From positions 7,932-71,931 of the forward strand of contig DATGLL010000134.1 in assembly GCA_035294145.1 (NCBI GenBank): a stretch of DNA of 64,000 nucleotides, read 5' to 3'. The position numbers and the translations under genes are program-made. Origin of the DNA: CADDZO01 sp035294145. GTDB lineage: Bacteria > Chloroflexota > Dormibacteria > Dormibacterales > Dormibacteraceae. The notes beneath the pieces are model-generated. The model searched no databases. It was not told the DNA's origin and saw nothing but the letters and a program-made list of their open reading frames with translations. Below are positions 16,108-24,037 of this stretch, one piece after another; position 1 is the first letter of the stretch, and each line of letters begins with the position of its first letter.

Positions 16108-17341
16108 CGCCCCTTGGCAAGGACGGCTAGCGGTGGTCGGGATCGGCCTCGAGGGCCTGGGGAGCATGAGCCCACGCGGCCGTCGCCTGCTCCAGGCCGC
16201 CCAGGCCGTGGTCGGTCATCCGCGCCATCTGGCTCTTCTCCCTGAGATCGGCGGGCAGCGAATCCCGTGGGACGGCTCCACCGCTGGGCTGGAGACGCTC
16301 CTGGCAGGCCGGGACGTGTCCTCCACCGTCCTGCTCGCCTCCGGCGATCCGAACCTCTTCGGGATCGGGGCGAGCCTCATCCGTCGCCACGGCCGGGCCG
16401 CGGTGGAGATCGAGCCGGCGGTCTCCAGCCTCCAGCTGGCCCTGGCCCGAGCCGGAGTCCCCGCCGCAGGCACGGCCCTGCTCAGCGCCCACGGACGGCC
16501 GCTGGCCGCCGCCGTGGGCCCGGCCCGACACGTCCGTCGGGCGGTGCTCCTCACCGACCCCGAGCACGACCCCTCGGCGCTCGTCCAGGCCCTGGTCGCC
16601 GCCGGCGTCGAGGGCGACGCCCGGGTGGTGGTGGCAGAGCGTCTGGGCGGCCCCGAGGAGCGGGTGCGCGAGGGGACGGTGGCCGAGCCACCGCCGGGGC
16701 CGCACGATCCGCTCGCGGTCGTGGTGCTGGAACGCTCGGCAGCCGTCGGGCCCGGCCTCGGCGCCCCTGAGTCAGCCTACGCGCACCAGGCAGGCCTGAT
16801 CACCAAGGCCGAGGTCCGGGCCATCGTCCTCGCCGCCCTGGACATCGCCCCCGAGGATGTGGTCTGGGACCTGGGCTCGGGATCCGGTTCGGTCGCCATC
16901 GAGGCCGGCCGGCTGGCCGGGTGGGGGGCGGTCTACGCGGTCGAGCGCGACCCAGAGCGGGCCGAGGACCTCGAACGCAACCTGGCCCGGCACGGGAGCT
17001 GGAACGTGGAGCTGGTGCGGGCCGAGGCTGACGAGGCCCTATCCCAGCTTCCGTCCCCGGATGCGGTCTTCATCGGCGGCGGGGGCGCCGGCGTGGCCCG
17101 CCTGGTCGAGGGCTCGGTGGCCGCCCTCCGACGACGACGGGTCCGTGTGCCGGGGCGGCTGGTGGCAGCGTTCGCCACCCTGGAGTCGACCCTGAGCGCG
17201 GTGGACGTGTGCCGGCGACTGGACCTCGGCTGGCATCTGGCCCAGGTCCAGGTCTCTCGGGCACGAGCGATCGGGGACCGGCTGGGCTGGAAGGCCCTGA
17301 ACCCGGTCCAGGTTCTGGCTGCGGAGGTGCCTCGAGAATGA
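16097..17341 (+). CDS. cobL: Bifunctional precorrin-6Y C5,15-methyltransferase/decarboxylase (CbiE-CbiT fusion)
   Basis: Methylates C5 and C15 and decarboxylates the C12 acetate chain. 414 aa. The N-terminal CbiE tetrapyrrole-methylase half (about residues 9-215) has AVVGIGLEGLGSMSPRGRRLL and LLASGDPNLFGIG. The C-terminal CbiT half (about 235-410) is a Rossmann SAM methyltransferase with VVWDLGSGSGSVAIEAGRL and DAVFIGGGG. Fusion of CbiE and CbiT is common and is called CobL. Its substrate is made by CbiJ/CobK, which is not found in this cluster. Start ATG inside cbiD; its stop overlaps the triple-fusion gene (ATGA). Confidence 0.94.
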   Translation: MSPDAPWQGRLAVVGIGLEGLGSMSPRGRRLLQAAQAVVGHPRHLALLPEIGGQRIPWDGSTAGLETLLAGRDVSSTVLLASGDPNLFGIGASLIRRHGRAAVEIEPAVSSLQLALARAGVPAAGTALLSAHGRPLAAAVGPARHVRRAVLLTDPEHDPSALVQALVAAGVEGDARVVVAERLGGPEERVREGTVAEPPPGPHDPLAVVVLERSAAVGPGLGAPESAYAHQAGLITKAEVRAIVLAALDIAPEDVVWDLGSGSGSVAIEAGRLAGWGAVYAVERDPERAEDLERNLARHGSWNVELVRAEADEALSQLPSPDAVFIGGGGAGVARLVEGSVAALRRRRVRVPGRLVAAFATLESTLSAVDVCRRLDLGWHLAQVQVSRARAIGDRLGWKALNPVQVLAAEVPRE

Positions 17342-19845
17342 GCCAGGGCTCCCCCGGACAACGGCCGGTGCTCTACGGGGTGGGCGTGGGGCCAGGGGAC
17401 CCCGAGCTGCTCACCCTCAAAGCGGCCCGGTTGATCCGGGAGGCGGACGTGATCTTCTGCCCGCGGGGCGCTCAGGGCCGACCCGGGCGGGCACGTCGAG
17501 CAGCGGCCGCCCACCTCCAGGGAAGGCGGGTGGTCGAGCTCGACCTCGAGGTACGCGGTGACCGCGGCCACGCCCTCGACCGGGCCGCCGCCATCGTGCT
17601 CAAGCACTTGAAGGGCGGGATCGGCGTCTACCTGACCGAGGGCGATCCCAGCCTCTACAGCACCTTCCACCACCTGCGGTCGGCGCTGCTCCGCCTGGCG
17701 CCGCAGATGGAGGTGGTCGCCGTCCCCGGGGTCAGCGCGTTCACCGCCGTCGCCGCGGCCACAGGGATGCCGCTCGCCACCGGCACGGACACGGTCGCCA
17801 TCGTGCCCGCCTCCGCCCCAGCCGCCCTGATCAAGGACGCCCTGACCATCTTCGACCGCACGGTCGTGCTCAAGCCCAGCACCCGTCCCGAGCTGGGATC
17901 GTGGCTGGACGAGCTCGGCCTGCTCGAGGGATCGAGGCTGGTGGTGGAAGCAACCGGCCCTGGCCAGGAGATCCGGGGCGGGGTGGAGGCGGCAAGCCGA
18001 CCAGCCCCCTACTTCTCGGCCTGGCTCGTCCCCGGCGCACCCGGCCGACGCGATCGCGGACGGGTGCACTTCGTCGGGGCCGGCCCGGGAGCGGCCTCCC
18101 TGCTCACCCGACGGGCGCTCTCCCTCCTCCGTCATGCCGACCTGGTGGTGGCCGCGGACTCGCTGGTGACCCCGGAGGTGATCGAGTTGGCCCGACCCGG
18201 GGCCACCGTGCTGCGCAGCGCCGGGATGACCTTGGAGGAGATCGTGCCAGCGCTGGTCGAGGGGGCACGAGCCGGCCAGGTGGTGGTCCGCCTCCACAGC
18301 GGCGACCCCTCCATCTACGGCGCCATCGCCGAGCAGATGGCCGGCTTGCGGGCAGCCGGTTGCGCCTATGAGGTCGTCCCCGGGGTGGGGGCTGCCGGGG
18401 CCGTCGCCGCCGCGCTCGGGATCGAGCTGACCGAGCCCGGGGGGGCCCAGACCGTCATCCTCACCCGTCATGGCCGGCGAGTGCCGGTGCCGGCCTCGGA
18501 GCGACTGCGCGCGCTCGCCGCCACCCGAGCCACGCTGGTCATCTACCTGAGCGCGGCGAGCGCGGCCCAGGTTCAGGCAGAGCTCCTGGCCGGTGGCCTT
18601 CCCCCGGAGACGCCGGCCGCTGTCGCCTACCGTGTCTCCTGGCCGGATCAGCTGGTCGCCCACACCACCCTGGGACAGCTCTCGGCCGAGGTTCGGCGCC
18701 TGGGCCTCCGGCGGCACACGCTCATCCTGGTCGGCGAGGCCTTGCGCCCAGGGCTGAGGCGCTCTCGGCTCTACGACCCTGGCCACGCTCATCGCCACCG
18801 ACCCAGGGTCCCGGCCTCCGCCCCCTCCCTTCCCACCCCGCCAGCGCTGGTGGTCCTCACCGCCCCCGGTCTCCGCCTGGCGCGGCGGCTGGCACGGGCC
18901 ATGGACGGCGCCCGGTTGGTCGCGCCCGCCCACCTGGCAACCGACGTGGAGCCGCTCGGCTCTGCCTCCGAGCGTCTGCCCCAGCTGTTCGCCGCCGGCA
19001 CGCCGCTGGTGATGATCATGGCCTTGGGCGCGGCGGTGCGGCTGCTCGCCCCCGCCCTGCGCGACAAACGACGCGAACCTCCGGTGGTGGTGGTCGACGA
19101 CGCCGGGCGCTACGCGATCAGCCTCGTGGGAGGACGGGCCGCGGGGGCCAACCGGCTGGCGGAATGGGCAGCTGCGGTCCTGGGGGCCGAAGCGGTGGTG
19201 ACAACGGCGGCCGAGCGTCTTGGGCTGCCAACGCTGGAGGACCTGGTCTCCAGGTGGGGCTGGCAGCTGGAGACGGTCAACCGGCCAGCCGTGCTGGAGG
19301 CGGCCCTGGTCAACGGCGAGCCGATCGGTCTCTTCGCCCCCGGCCTCGAGCCTCCGGCCGGGCTCGAAACGCATCGCGTCCTCGCCCTGGAGGAGCCGGG
19401 CCTGCCCCGGGCTGGCCTGGCCGTGACCGACCGTGTCCTCGACCAACTGCCTGAGGGCTGGGCGCTGCTGCGCCCACGCCGGCTGCGCCTGGGCCTCGGC
19501 TGCACCTCCGCAGCCAACGCCGTCGAGGCCACGGAGGCGGCCCTGTCCGTGCTGGCCGAGGCCGGCCTGTCGCCGGCTGGAGTGGGGAAGGTGGCCACCA
19601 TCGACCGGCGCGCCCGACATCCGGCGGTCGTAGCGGTGGCGGAGCGGCTCCGGGTCGAGGTTGTCAGCTTCAGCCCGGAGGAGCTCGCTCGCATCGCGGT
19701 GCCCAGCGCCTCCGAGGCGGTCAGACGTGCGGTAGGAACGCCCAGCGTGGCCGAGGCGGCGGTCATCGCCGCTGGCGCCCGGCTGCTGGTCCCCAAGCGG
19801 ATCCAGGGGCGGGTCACGGTAGCGGTGGGGGAGGCCGGGCCGTGA
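17338..19845 (+). CDS. Triple fusion CbiL-CbiF-CbiG (C20- and C11-methyltransferases plus lactone hydrolase)
   Basis: 835-aa protein with three corrin-ring enzymes in series. Residues about 11-235 are a CbiL/CobI C20-methyltransferase (YGVGVGPGDPELLTLKA, VYLTEGDPSLYSTF, VPGVSAF). Residues about 241-480 are a CbiF/CobM C11-methyltransferase (VHFVGAGPGAASLLT, VVRLHSGDPSIYGA). Residues about 503-835 are CbiG, cobalt-precorrin-5A hydrolase, with MALGAAVRLLAPALRDK and VVVVDDAGRYAISLVGG, plus the C-terminal CbiG_C block around GLGCTSAANAVE. A proline-rich basic linker (about 481-502) separates CbiF from CbiG. CbiG marks the early-cobalt route. ATG 17338 overlaps the previous stop; the frame upstream is a shadow. 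Confidence 0.93.
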   Translation: MSQGSPGQRPVLYGVGVGPGDPELLTLKAARLIREADVIFCPRGAQGRPGRARRAAAAHLQGRRVVELDLEVRGDRGHALDRAAAIVLKHLKGGIGVYLTEGDPSLYSTFHHLRSALLRLAPQMEVVAVPGVSAFTAVAAATGMPLATGTDTVAIVPASAPAALIKDALTIFDRTVVLKPSTRPELGSWLDELGLLEGSRLVVEATGPGQEIRGGVEAASRPAPYFSAWLVPGAPGRRDRGRVHFVGAGPGAASLLTRRALSLLRHADLVVAADSLVTPEVIELARPGATVLRSAGMTLEEIVPALVEGARAGQVVVRLHSGDPSIYGAIAEQMAGLRAAGCAYEVVPGVGAAGAVAAALGIELTEPGGAQTVILTRHGRRVPVPASERLRALAATRATLVIYLSAASAAQVQAELLAGGLPPETPAAVAYRVSWPDQLVAHTTLGQLSAEVRRLGLRRHTLILVGEALRPGLRRSRLYDPGHAHRHRPRVPASAPSLPTPPALVVLTAPGLRLARRLARAMDGARLVAPAHLATDVEPLGSASERLPQLFAAGTPLVMIMALGAAVRLLAPALRDKRREPPVVVVDDAGRYAISLVGGRAAGANRLAEWAAAVLGAEAVVTTAAERLGLPTLEDLVSRWGWQLETVNRPAVLEAALVNGEPIGLFAPGLEPPAGLETHRVLALEEPGLPRAGLAVTDRVLDQLPEGWALLRPRRLRLGLGCTSAANAVEATEAALSVLAEAGLSPAGVGKVATIDRRARHPAVVAVAERLRVEVVSFSPEELARIAVPSASEAVRRAVGTPSVAEAAVIAAGARLLVPKRIQGRVTVAVGEAGP

Positions 19846-20579
19846 GCGGTCGTCTGGCCATCGTCGGCCTGGGACCGGGATCCCCCGATCTCCTAACCAC
19901 GGCGGCGGCCGCCGAGCTGGCCTCGGCCGATCTCCTGATCGGCTATCGCCGCTACCTGGAGTGGGTCCCGACCCGACTCGCCCAGGGGACCAGGGAGCCC
20001 TACGAGCTGGGCCAGGAGCGGCTCAGGGCGCGCCGTGCTGTGGAGGCGGCGGTCGCGGGGCTCCATGTCGCCCTGGTCAGCGGAGGAGACCCTGGGGTGT
20101 ACGGGATCGCGGCCCTGGCCCTCGAGGAGGCAGCCATCGCAGGCCACGGCCTGGAGGTGAGGGTCGTGCCCGGCGTGACCGCCGCCACCGCCGCGGCGGC
20201 CCTGGTGGGCGCGCCACTGGCCGTGGACTTCGCCTGCCTCAGCCTCTCTGACCAGCTGCTGCCGACCGAGGAGCTGGAGGCTCGCACCCAGGCCCTGGCC
20301 GCCGCTGACATCGTGCTCGTGCTCTACAACCCCGCCGGACAAAGCCGGCGCGCCCCTTGGGAAATGGCCGTTGACCACCTGCAACGACGGCGGCCGGCGA
20401 CCACACCGGTGGCTGCCATCCGCAGGGCGTTTCGTCCTGGTCAGGAGGTCCACCTCAGCGAGGTCGGGCATCTCCACGAGCTGCCGGTGGATATGGAGAC
20501 CGTGGTCATCGTCGGCTCCAGCCGTACCCGCCGGCTGGGCGACTGGCTGGTGACACTGCGCGACTGGGGGCGGCGATGA
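19842..20579 (+). CDS. cobJ: Precorrin-3B C17-methyltransferase (CobJ/CbiH)
   Basis: Ring-contracting C17-methyltransferase of the corrin pathway. 245 aa, stand-alone. Motifs: AIVGLGPGSPDLLT at the N-terminus, LLIGYRRYLEW, the VALVSGGDPGVYGIA SAM-binding segment, VVPGVTAATAAAALVGAPL, the DFACLSLSDQLLP segment typical of CbiH/CobJ, and VLYNPAGQSRR near the end. GTG overlapping the CbiG stop, and its stop overlaps cobS (ATGA). In the early-cobalt pathway the step is called CbiH. Confidence 0.94.
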   Translation: MSGRLAIVGLGPGSPDLLTTAAAAELASADLLIGYRRYLEWVPTRLAQGTREPYELGQERLRARRAVEAAVAGLHVALVSGGDPGVYGIAALALEEAAIAGHGLEVRVVPGVTAATAAAALVGAPLAVDFACLSLSDQLLPTEELEARTQALAAADIVLVLYNPAGQSRRAPWEMAVDHLQRRRPATTPVAAIRRAFRPGQEVHLSEVGHLHELPVDMETVVIVGSSRTRRLGDWLVTLRDWGRR

Positions 20580-21298
20580 GAGGGACCTCACTGCGCTCGG
20601 CCCTGGCCTTTCTGACCATCATCCCCATGCCCGGCCGTGCCCAAGATCGGCTGGGACGAGCCTGGTTCCCGGCCGTCGGAGGGCTCCTGGGGCTGGCCGC
20701 TGGCACGGCCGACCTCGGGGTCGCGGCCGTGGCCCCGCGACCGGTGGCGGCAGTGGCCGCAGTCGCGACCCTGGCCATCCTCACCGGCGGGTTGCACCTG
20801 GACGGCCTGGCCGACGCGGCGGATGGGCTCCTGGGCGGCCGCAACCGAGCGCATCGTCTGGAGATCATGCGCGACCCCCGGGTGGGGAGCTTCGGGGTCA
20901 TCGCGGTGGGATTGGCGCTGGCGGGCAAGATCGCTTGCCTGACCAGCCTCGCCCCGCGCCGGGCACTGGTAGCGCTGACGGCGGCAGGGGCCATCTCCCG
21001 CTGGGCGATGCTGGGGCTGGTGGTCGCCTCGCCCTCAGCCAGGCCGAGCGGCCTGGGCCGGGCCGCGACCGGACCTGGGGGCGGTCGTGACCTCCTCCAG
21101 GGCAGCGCGATCGCCGCCCTGACCCTGATCCTGGACTGGCGACGAGCGTCGGTGGCAGCAGGGGTGGCGGCCCTGACCGCGGCCGGGGTGGGGATGCTGG
21201 CGCGCCGCCGCTTAGGAGGCGCCACCGGCGACGTCTACGGAGCCGCGGCCGAACTCTGCGAGCTGGCGGCGCTGGCCACGTTCGTGGTGCGGGCATGA
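20576..21298 (+). CDS. cobS: Adenosylcobinamide-GDP ribazoletransferase (cobalamin synthase)
   Basis: Integral-membrane enzyme joining adenosylcobinamide-GDP and alpha-ribazole(-phosphate), the last assembly step. 240 aa. FLTIIPMP at the N-terminus, the conserved acidic GGLHLDGLADAADGLLGG segment (residues about 71-88), and RLEIMRDPRVGSFGV are hallmark CobS motifs. Several hydrophobic helices follow. GATGDVYGAAAELCE near the C-terminus is the other signature. Overlaps both neighbours by four bases. Confidence 0.95.
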   Translation: MRGTSLRSALAFLTIIPMPGRAQDRLGRAWFPAVGGLLGLAAGTADLGVAAVAPRPVAAVAAVATLAILTGGLHLDGLADAADGLLGGRNRAHRLEIMRDPRVGSFGVIAVGLALAGKIACLTSLAPRRALVALTAAGAISRWAMLGLVVASPSARPSGLGRAATGPGGGRDLLQGSAIAALTLILDWRRASVAAGVAALTAAGVGMLARRRLGGATGDVYGAAAELCELAALATFVVRA

Positions 21299-21987
21299 GC
21301 GTCGGCAACGGCTGCGATCCCCTCGCCACCCGGATGGGGGTGCGCATCCTCCGCTGGCCCGACCTGTTGGTGGTCGAGGCCCCGGTCCCGCTGGCCGTGG
21401 CCTCGACGGCGGTGCTGGGCGGGGGGATGGTCAGCGCCCGTCGCATCGTCTCGGTGCGAGTCCCCCGGGGCTACACGGGCACGGACCCCGCGGCCGACAT
21501 CCGACGAGCGGCCCACGCGCGGGGATGGACCGCCGACGTCGGCCTCATGACCGCCGTCCCGCTCGACCGGACCTGCCTGGGTGGGGCCTCCGCGGAGGGG
21601 GTCACCGCCACAGCCGTGGTGAGCGCCGGCCTCCGACAGCCTTGGGCAGCAGGCTCCCGGCGGGGGCCGGTCCTCGGAGCCGGCACCATCAACGTGATCG
21701 TGCTCCTGGATGGGGGGCTGGAGCCGGCAGCCGCTCTTAACCTCCTGGTCACCGTCACCGAGGCCAAGGTCTTGACGCTCCTGGAGGCCGGACTGCGTAC
21801 CCACGACGGCGAGCCAGCCTCAGGTACCGCCACCGACGCCGTGGTGGTGGCCTCGCCGCTGCGCGGGCCGGGTCGCCGCTGGCGGTACGGCGGCCCCGCC
21901 ACCCCGCCCGGCTGGGCCGCGGCCGCCGCCACCCGCCAGGCCCTGCGCCAGGCACTGGAGATCGCCCGCAACGGGGGCAACGGATGA
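21295..21987 (+). CDS. cbiZ: Adenosylcobinamide amidohydrolase CbiZ
   Basis: Corrinoid-remodelling enzyme that cleaves the aminopropanol side chain from adenosylcobinamide (and in some bacteria from pseudocobalamin) to regenerate adenosylcobyric acid. 230 aa. Family features: VTAVPLDRTC-like N-terminal region, GAGTINVIVLLDGGL, the NLLVTVTEAKVLTLLEAGL segment and GTATDAVVVAS. Its location inside a de novo B12 operon, directly before cbiB, suggests import or recycling of incomplete corrinoids alongside synthesis. Overlaps cobS and cbiB by four bases. Confidence 0.9.
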   Translation: MSVGNGCDPLATRMGVRILRWPDLLVVEAPVPLAVASTAVLGGGMVSARRIVSVRVPRGYTGTDPAADIRRAAHARGWTADVGLMTAVPLDRTCLGGASAEGVTATAVVSAGLRQPWAAGSRRGPVLGAGTINVIVLLDGGLEPAAALNLLVTVTEAKVLTLLEAGLRTHDGEPASGTATDAVVVASPLRGPGRRWRYGGPATPPGWAAAAATRQALRQALEIARNGGNG

Positions 21988-22997
21988 GGGTCGACGCCCA
22001 GCCTCCCACCGCCCGCCGCCACGGCTGGCCGCGACCTCAACGAGGCCTGGCCCTGCTGGCCGCGGCAGGGCTGGACGTGGCCATCGGCGACCGTTCGCTC
22101 GGAGGCTGGCACCCGGTGGCGATCGCGGGCCAGATGCTGGCCGCCGGGCATGAGCGACTCCGTCCCGCCCATCCGGTGGCGCAGCTCCTGGGCGGCGCCG
22201 GCACGCTCGCGGCCGTGGCCTTGCTGGCGGGAAAGGCGGGGGCCTGGCTCGAGGCCCTGGCCCGCGGCCGCACCCGCGTCATCGCGCTGGCCTCGGCCCT
22301 GAAGCCGACCTTCGCCGTCCGCCAGCTGATCGCGGAGGCGCTCGCCGTGGCCTCGGCCTTGGAGGCGCAGGACCTGATCGGGGCCCGGCGCCGGCTACGA
22401 GCGTTGGTCTCACGCCCCACCGCCGACCTCGCCCCTCCGCTCGTGGCATCGGCGGCCATCGAGTCCCTGGCCGAGAACCTGGCCGACTCGGCGATCGGCC
22501 CCTGGCTGGCCTTCGCGCTCGGCGGCCTACCCGCGGCCGCCATCTACCGGGTGGTCAACACCGCGGATGCCATGTATGGCTACCACGGGGAGCTGGAGTG
22601 GTTGGGCAAATCGGCGGCCCATCTCGACGACCTCCTCAACTGGCTGCCCAGCCGGGCCGCGGCCTTGGCCCTGCTCGCTGCGGCTGCCCTCGACCTCGGC
22701 CCTCGAGCCGCCCGCCAGGGCCTTCGGACCTGGCGGGACGACGCCGCCAGGACCGAGAGCCCCAATGCTGGCCGCCCCATGGCGGCGATGGCCGGCTGCC
22801 TCGGCCGCCGTCTGGAGAAACCGGGCCATTATCTTCTGGGGGAGCGATATCCCCTGCCAGACGCCTCCGACCTCCGCCGGGCCGCTCGTCTGACCGGGCT
22901 GGCCGCGGGCTTGGCCGTCGTTACCCTCGCGGTCGGGCTGGAGGGAGCAGGCCCCCGAGCCGTCATTGGGGCGAGCTCGCGAAGGAGGAAGCGATGA
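21984..22997 (+). CDS. cbiB: Adenosylcobinamide-phosphate synthase (CbiB/CobD)
   Basis: Membrane enzyme attaching aminopropanol (or its phosphate) to adenosylcobyric acid. 337 aa, hydrophobic with several predicted helices. Characteristic blocks: DVAIGDRSLGGWHPVAIAG near the N-terminus, IAEALAVASAL, SRPTADLAPPLVASAAIESLAENLADS, and IYRVVNTADAMYGYHGE. It ends with a basic tail. The 5' end overlaps cbiZ and the stop overlaps the aminotransferase gene. Confidence 0.94.
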   Translation: MRVDAQPPTARRHGWPRPQRGLALLAAAGLDVAIGDRSLGGWHPVAIAGQMLAAGHERLRPAHPVAQLLGGAGTLAAVALLAGKAGAWLEALARGRTRVIALASALKPTFAVRQLIAEALAVASALEAQDLIGARRRLRALVSRPTADLAPPLVASAAIESLAENLADSAIGPWLAFALGGLPAAAIYRVVNTADAMYGYHGELEWLGKSAAHLDDLLNWLPSRAAALALLAAAALDLGPRAARQGLRTWRDDAARTESPNAGRPMAAMAGCLGRRLEKPGHYLLGERYPLPDASDLRRAARLTGLAAGLAVVTLAVGLEGAGPRAVIGASSRRRKR

Positions 22998-24037
22998 AGC
23001 TGCGTCTGCGCCCGCAGCCCCCAGCTCGACACGGGGGCACCGGAGCCGGGCTGATCGACCTCAGCGCTTCCCTCAACCCGCTCGGACCGAGCCCAGCCGC
23101 CCTGGCCGCAGCCCGCACCTGTGAGTTGGGGCGCTACCCGGAGGTGGACGCTCGTTCGCTGGTCACGGCCGTCGCCCATCGGCACCGGCTGCCGCCGGAT
23201 TGCGTGGTCCCGACGCCAGGGGGCAGCTGGGGGCTCTGGCTGTGTGCGGTGAGCCTGCTCGAGCCTGGCGACACCTGCCTGGCGACCGGCCCCTGCTTCG
23301 GCGAGTACGAGCGACAGGCGGCGCTGTGCGGCGCCACCTATCGAGAGGTGCGAGCCTCCCCTCCCCACGCCTGGCCGGACCGGGAGCTCGAGGCGGCACT
23401 CCTCCAGCGACCGAGGATGTGCGTGATCGGCAACCCCTCCAACCCGGCCGGGACCACGGTCACCCAGGATCGTTTGCGCGACCTCTGCACCGCCCATCCC
23501 GCCACCTGCTTCGTGATCGATGAGGCCTTCGCCGCCTTCGCCCCCCAGGGCACCAGCCTGCTCGATGAGGGGCCTCCCCCGACCAACGCCATCGTGGTGC
23601 GATCGCTCACCAAGGAGCTGGGCCTGCCCGGCCTGCGCATGGGCTACCTGGTGGCGGCGCCCCCGGTGGCCTCGGCCCTGGCCGGCACTCTCCCGCCCTG
23701 GCCGCTCAGCGCACCGGCGCTGGCGGCCGCCGTCGCCGGCCTCGCCGACCATGAGCATGTGACCATGGGCGCCGCCCTCGGCCGGCGCCTTGTGGCCCAG
23801 CTCGCCGGGGCGCTCGAGGTGGCGGGAGCGGTCCCCTTCCCCTCCACCGTCAACTACCTGCTCGCCTGGGCGCCGGGGGCAGCCGAGGCGCTGCGAGACC
23901 AGGGGATCCTGGTCCGAGACTGCGCCTCCTTCGGGCTGCCCGATCACGTGCGCATCGCAGCGCCCCGGCTCACCGATCTGGAGACGGTGCTCCAAGCCAT
24001 CCGCTCTCTCTCCCTTGGAGAGCACGACCGTGGCTGA
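22994..24037 (+). CDS. cobC: CobC/CobD-type PLP enzyme (threonine-phosphate decarboxylase-like)
   Basis: Class-I/II aminotransferase-fold protein supplying the aminopropanol linker, by homology L-threonine-O-3-phosphate decarboxylase. 347 aa. LIDLSASLNPLGPSP at the N-terminus is typical of CobC/CobD and histidinol-phosphate aminotransferases. The other blocks are CVIGNPSNPAGT, FVIDEAFAAF and the PLP-lysine segment VRSLTKELGLPGLRMGY. Position between cbiB and cbiP supports the B12 role over histidine synthesis. The ATG at 22994 overlaps cbiB; the frame upstream is a shadow. Confidence 0.88.
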   Translation: MKLRLRPQPPARHGGTGAGLIDLSASLNPLGPSPAALAAARTCELGRYPEVDARSLVTAVAHRHRLPPDCVVPTPGGSWGLWLCAVSLLEPGDTCLATGPCFGEYERQAALCGATYREVRASPPHAWPDRELEAALLQRPRMCVIGNPSNPAGTTVTQDRLRDLCTAHPATCFVIDEAFAAFAPQGTSLLDEGPPPTNAIVVRSLTKELGLPGLRMGYLVAAPPVASALAGTLPPWPLSAPALAAAVAGLADHEHVTMGAALGRRLVAQLAGALEVAGAVPFPSTVNYLLAWAPGAAEALRDQGILVRDCASFGLPDHVRIAAPRLTDLETVLQAIRSLSLGEHDRG

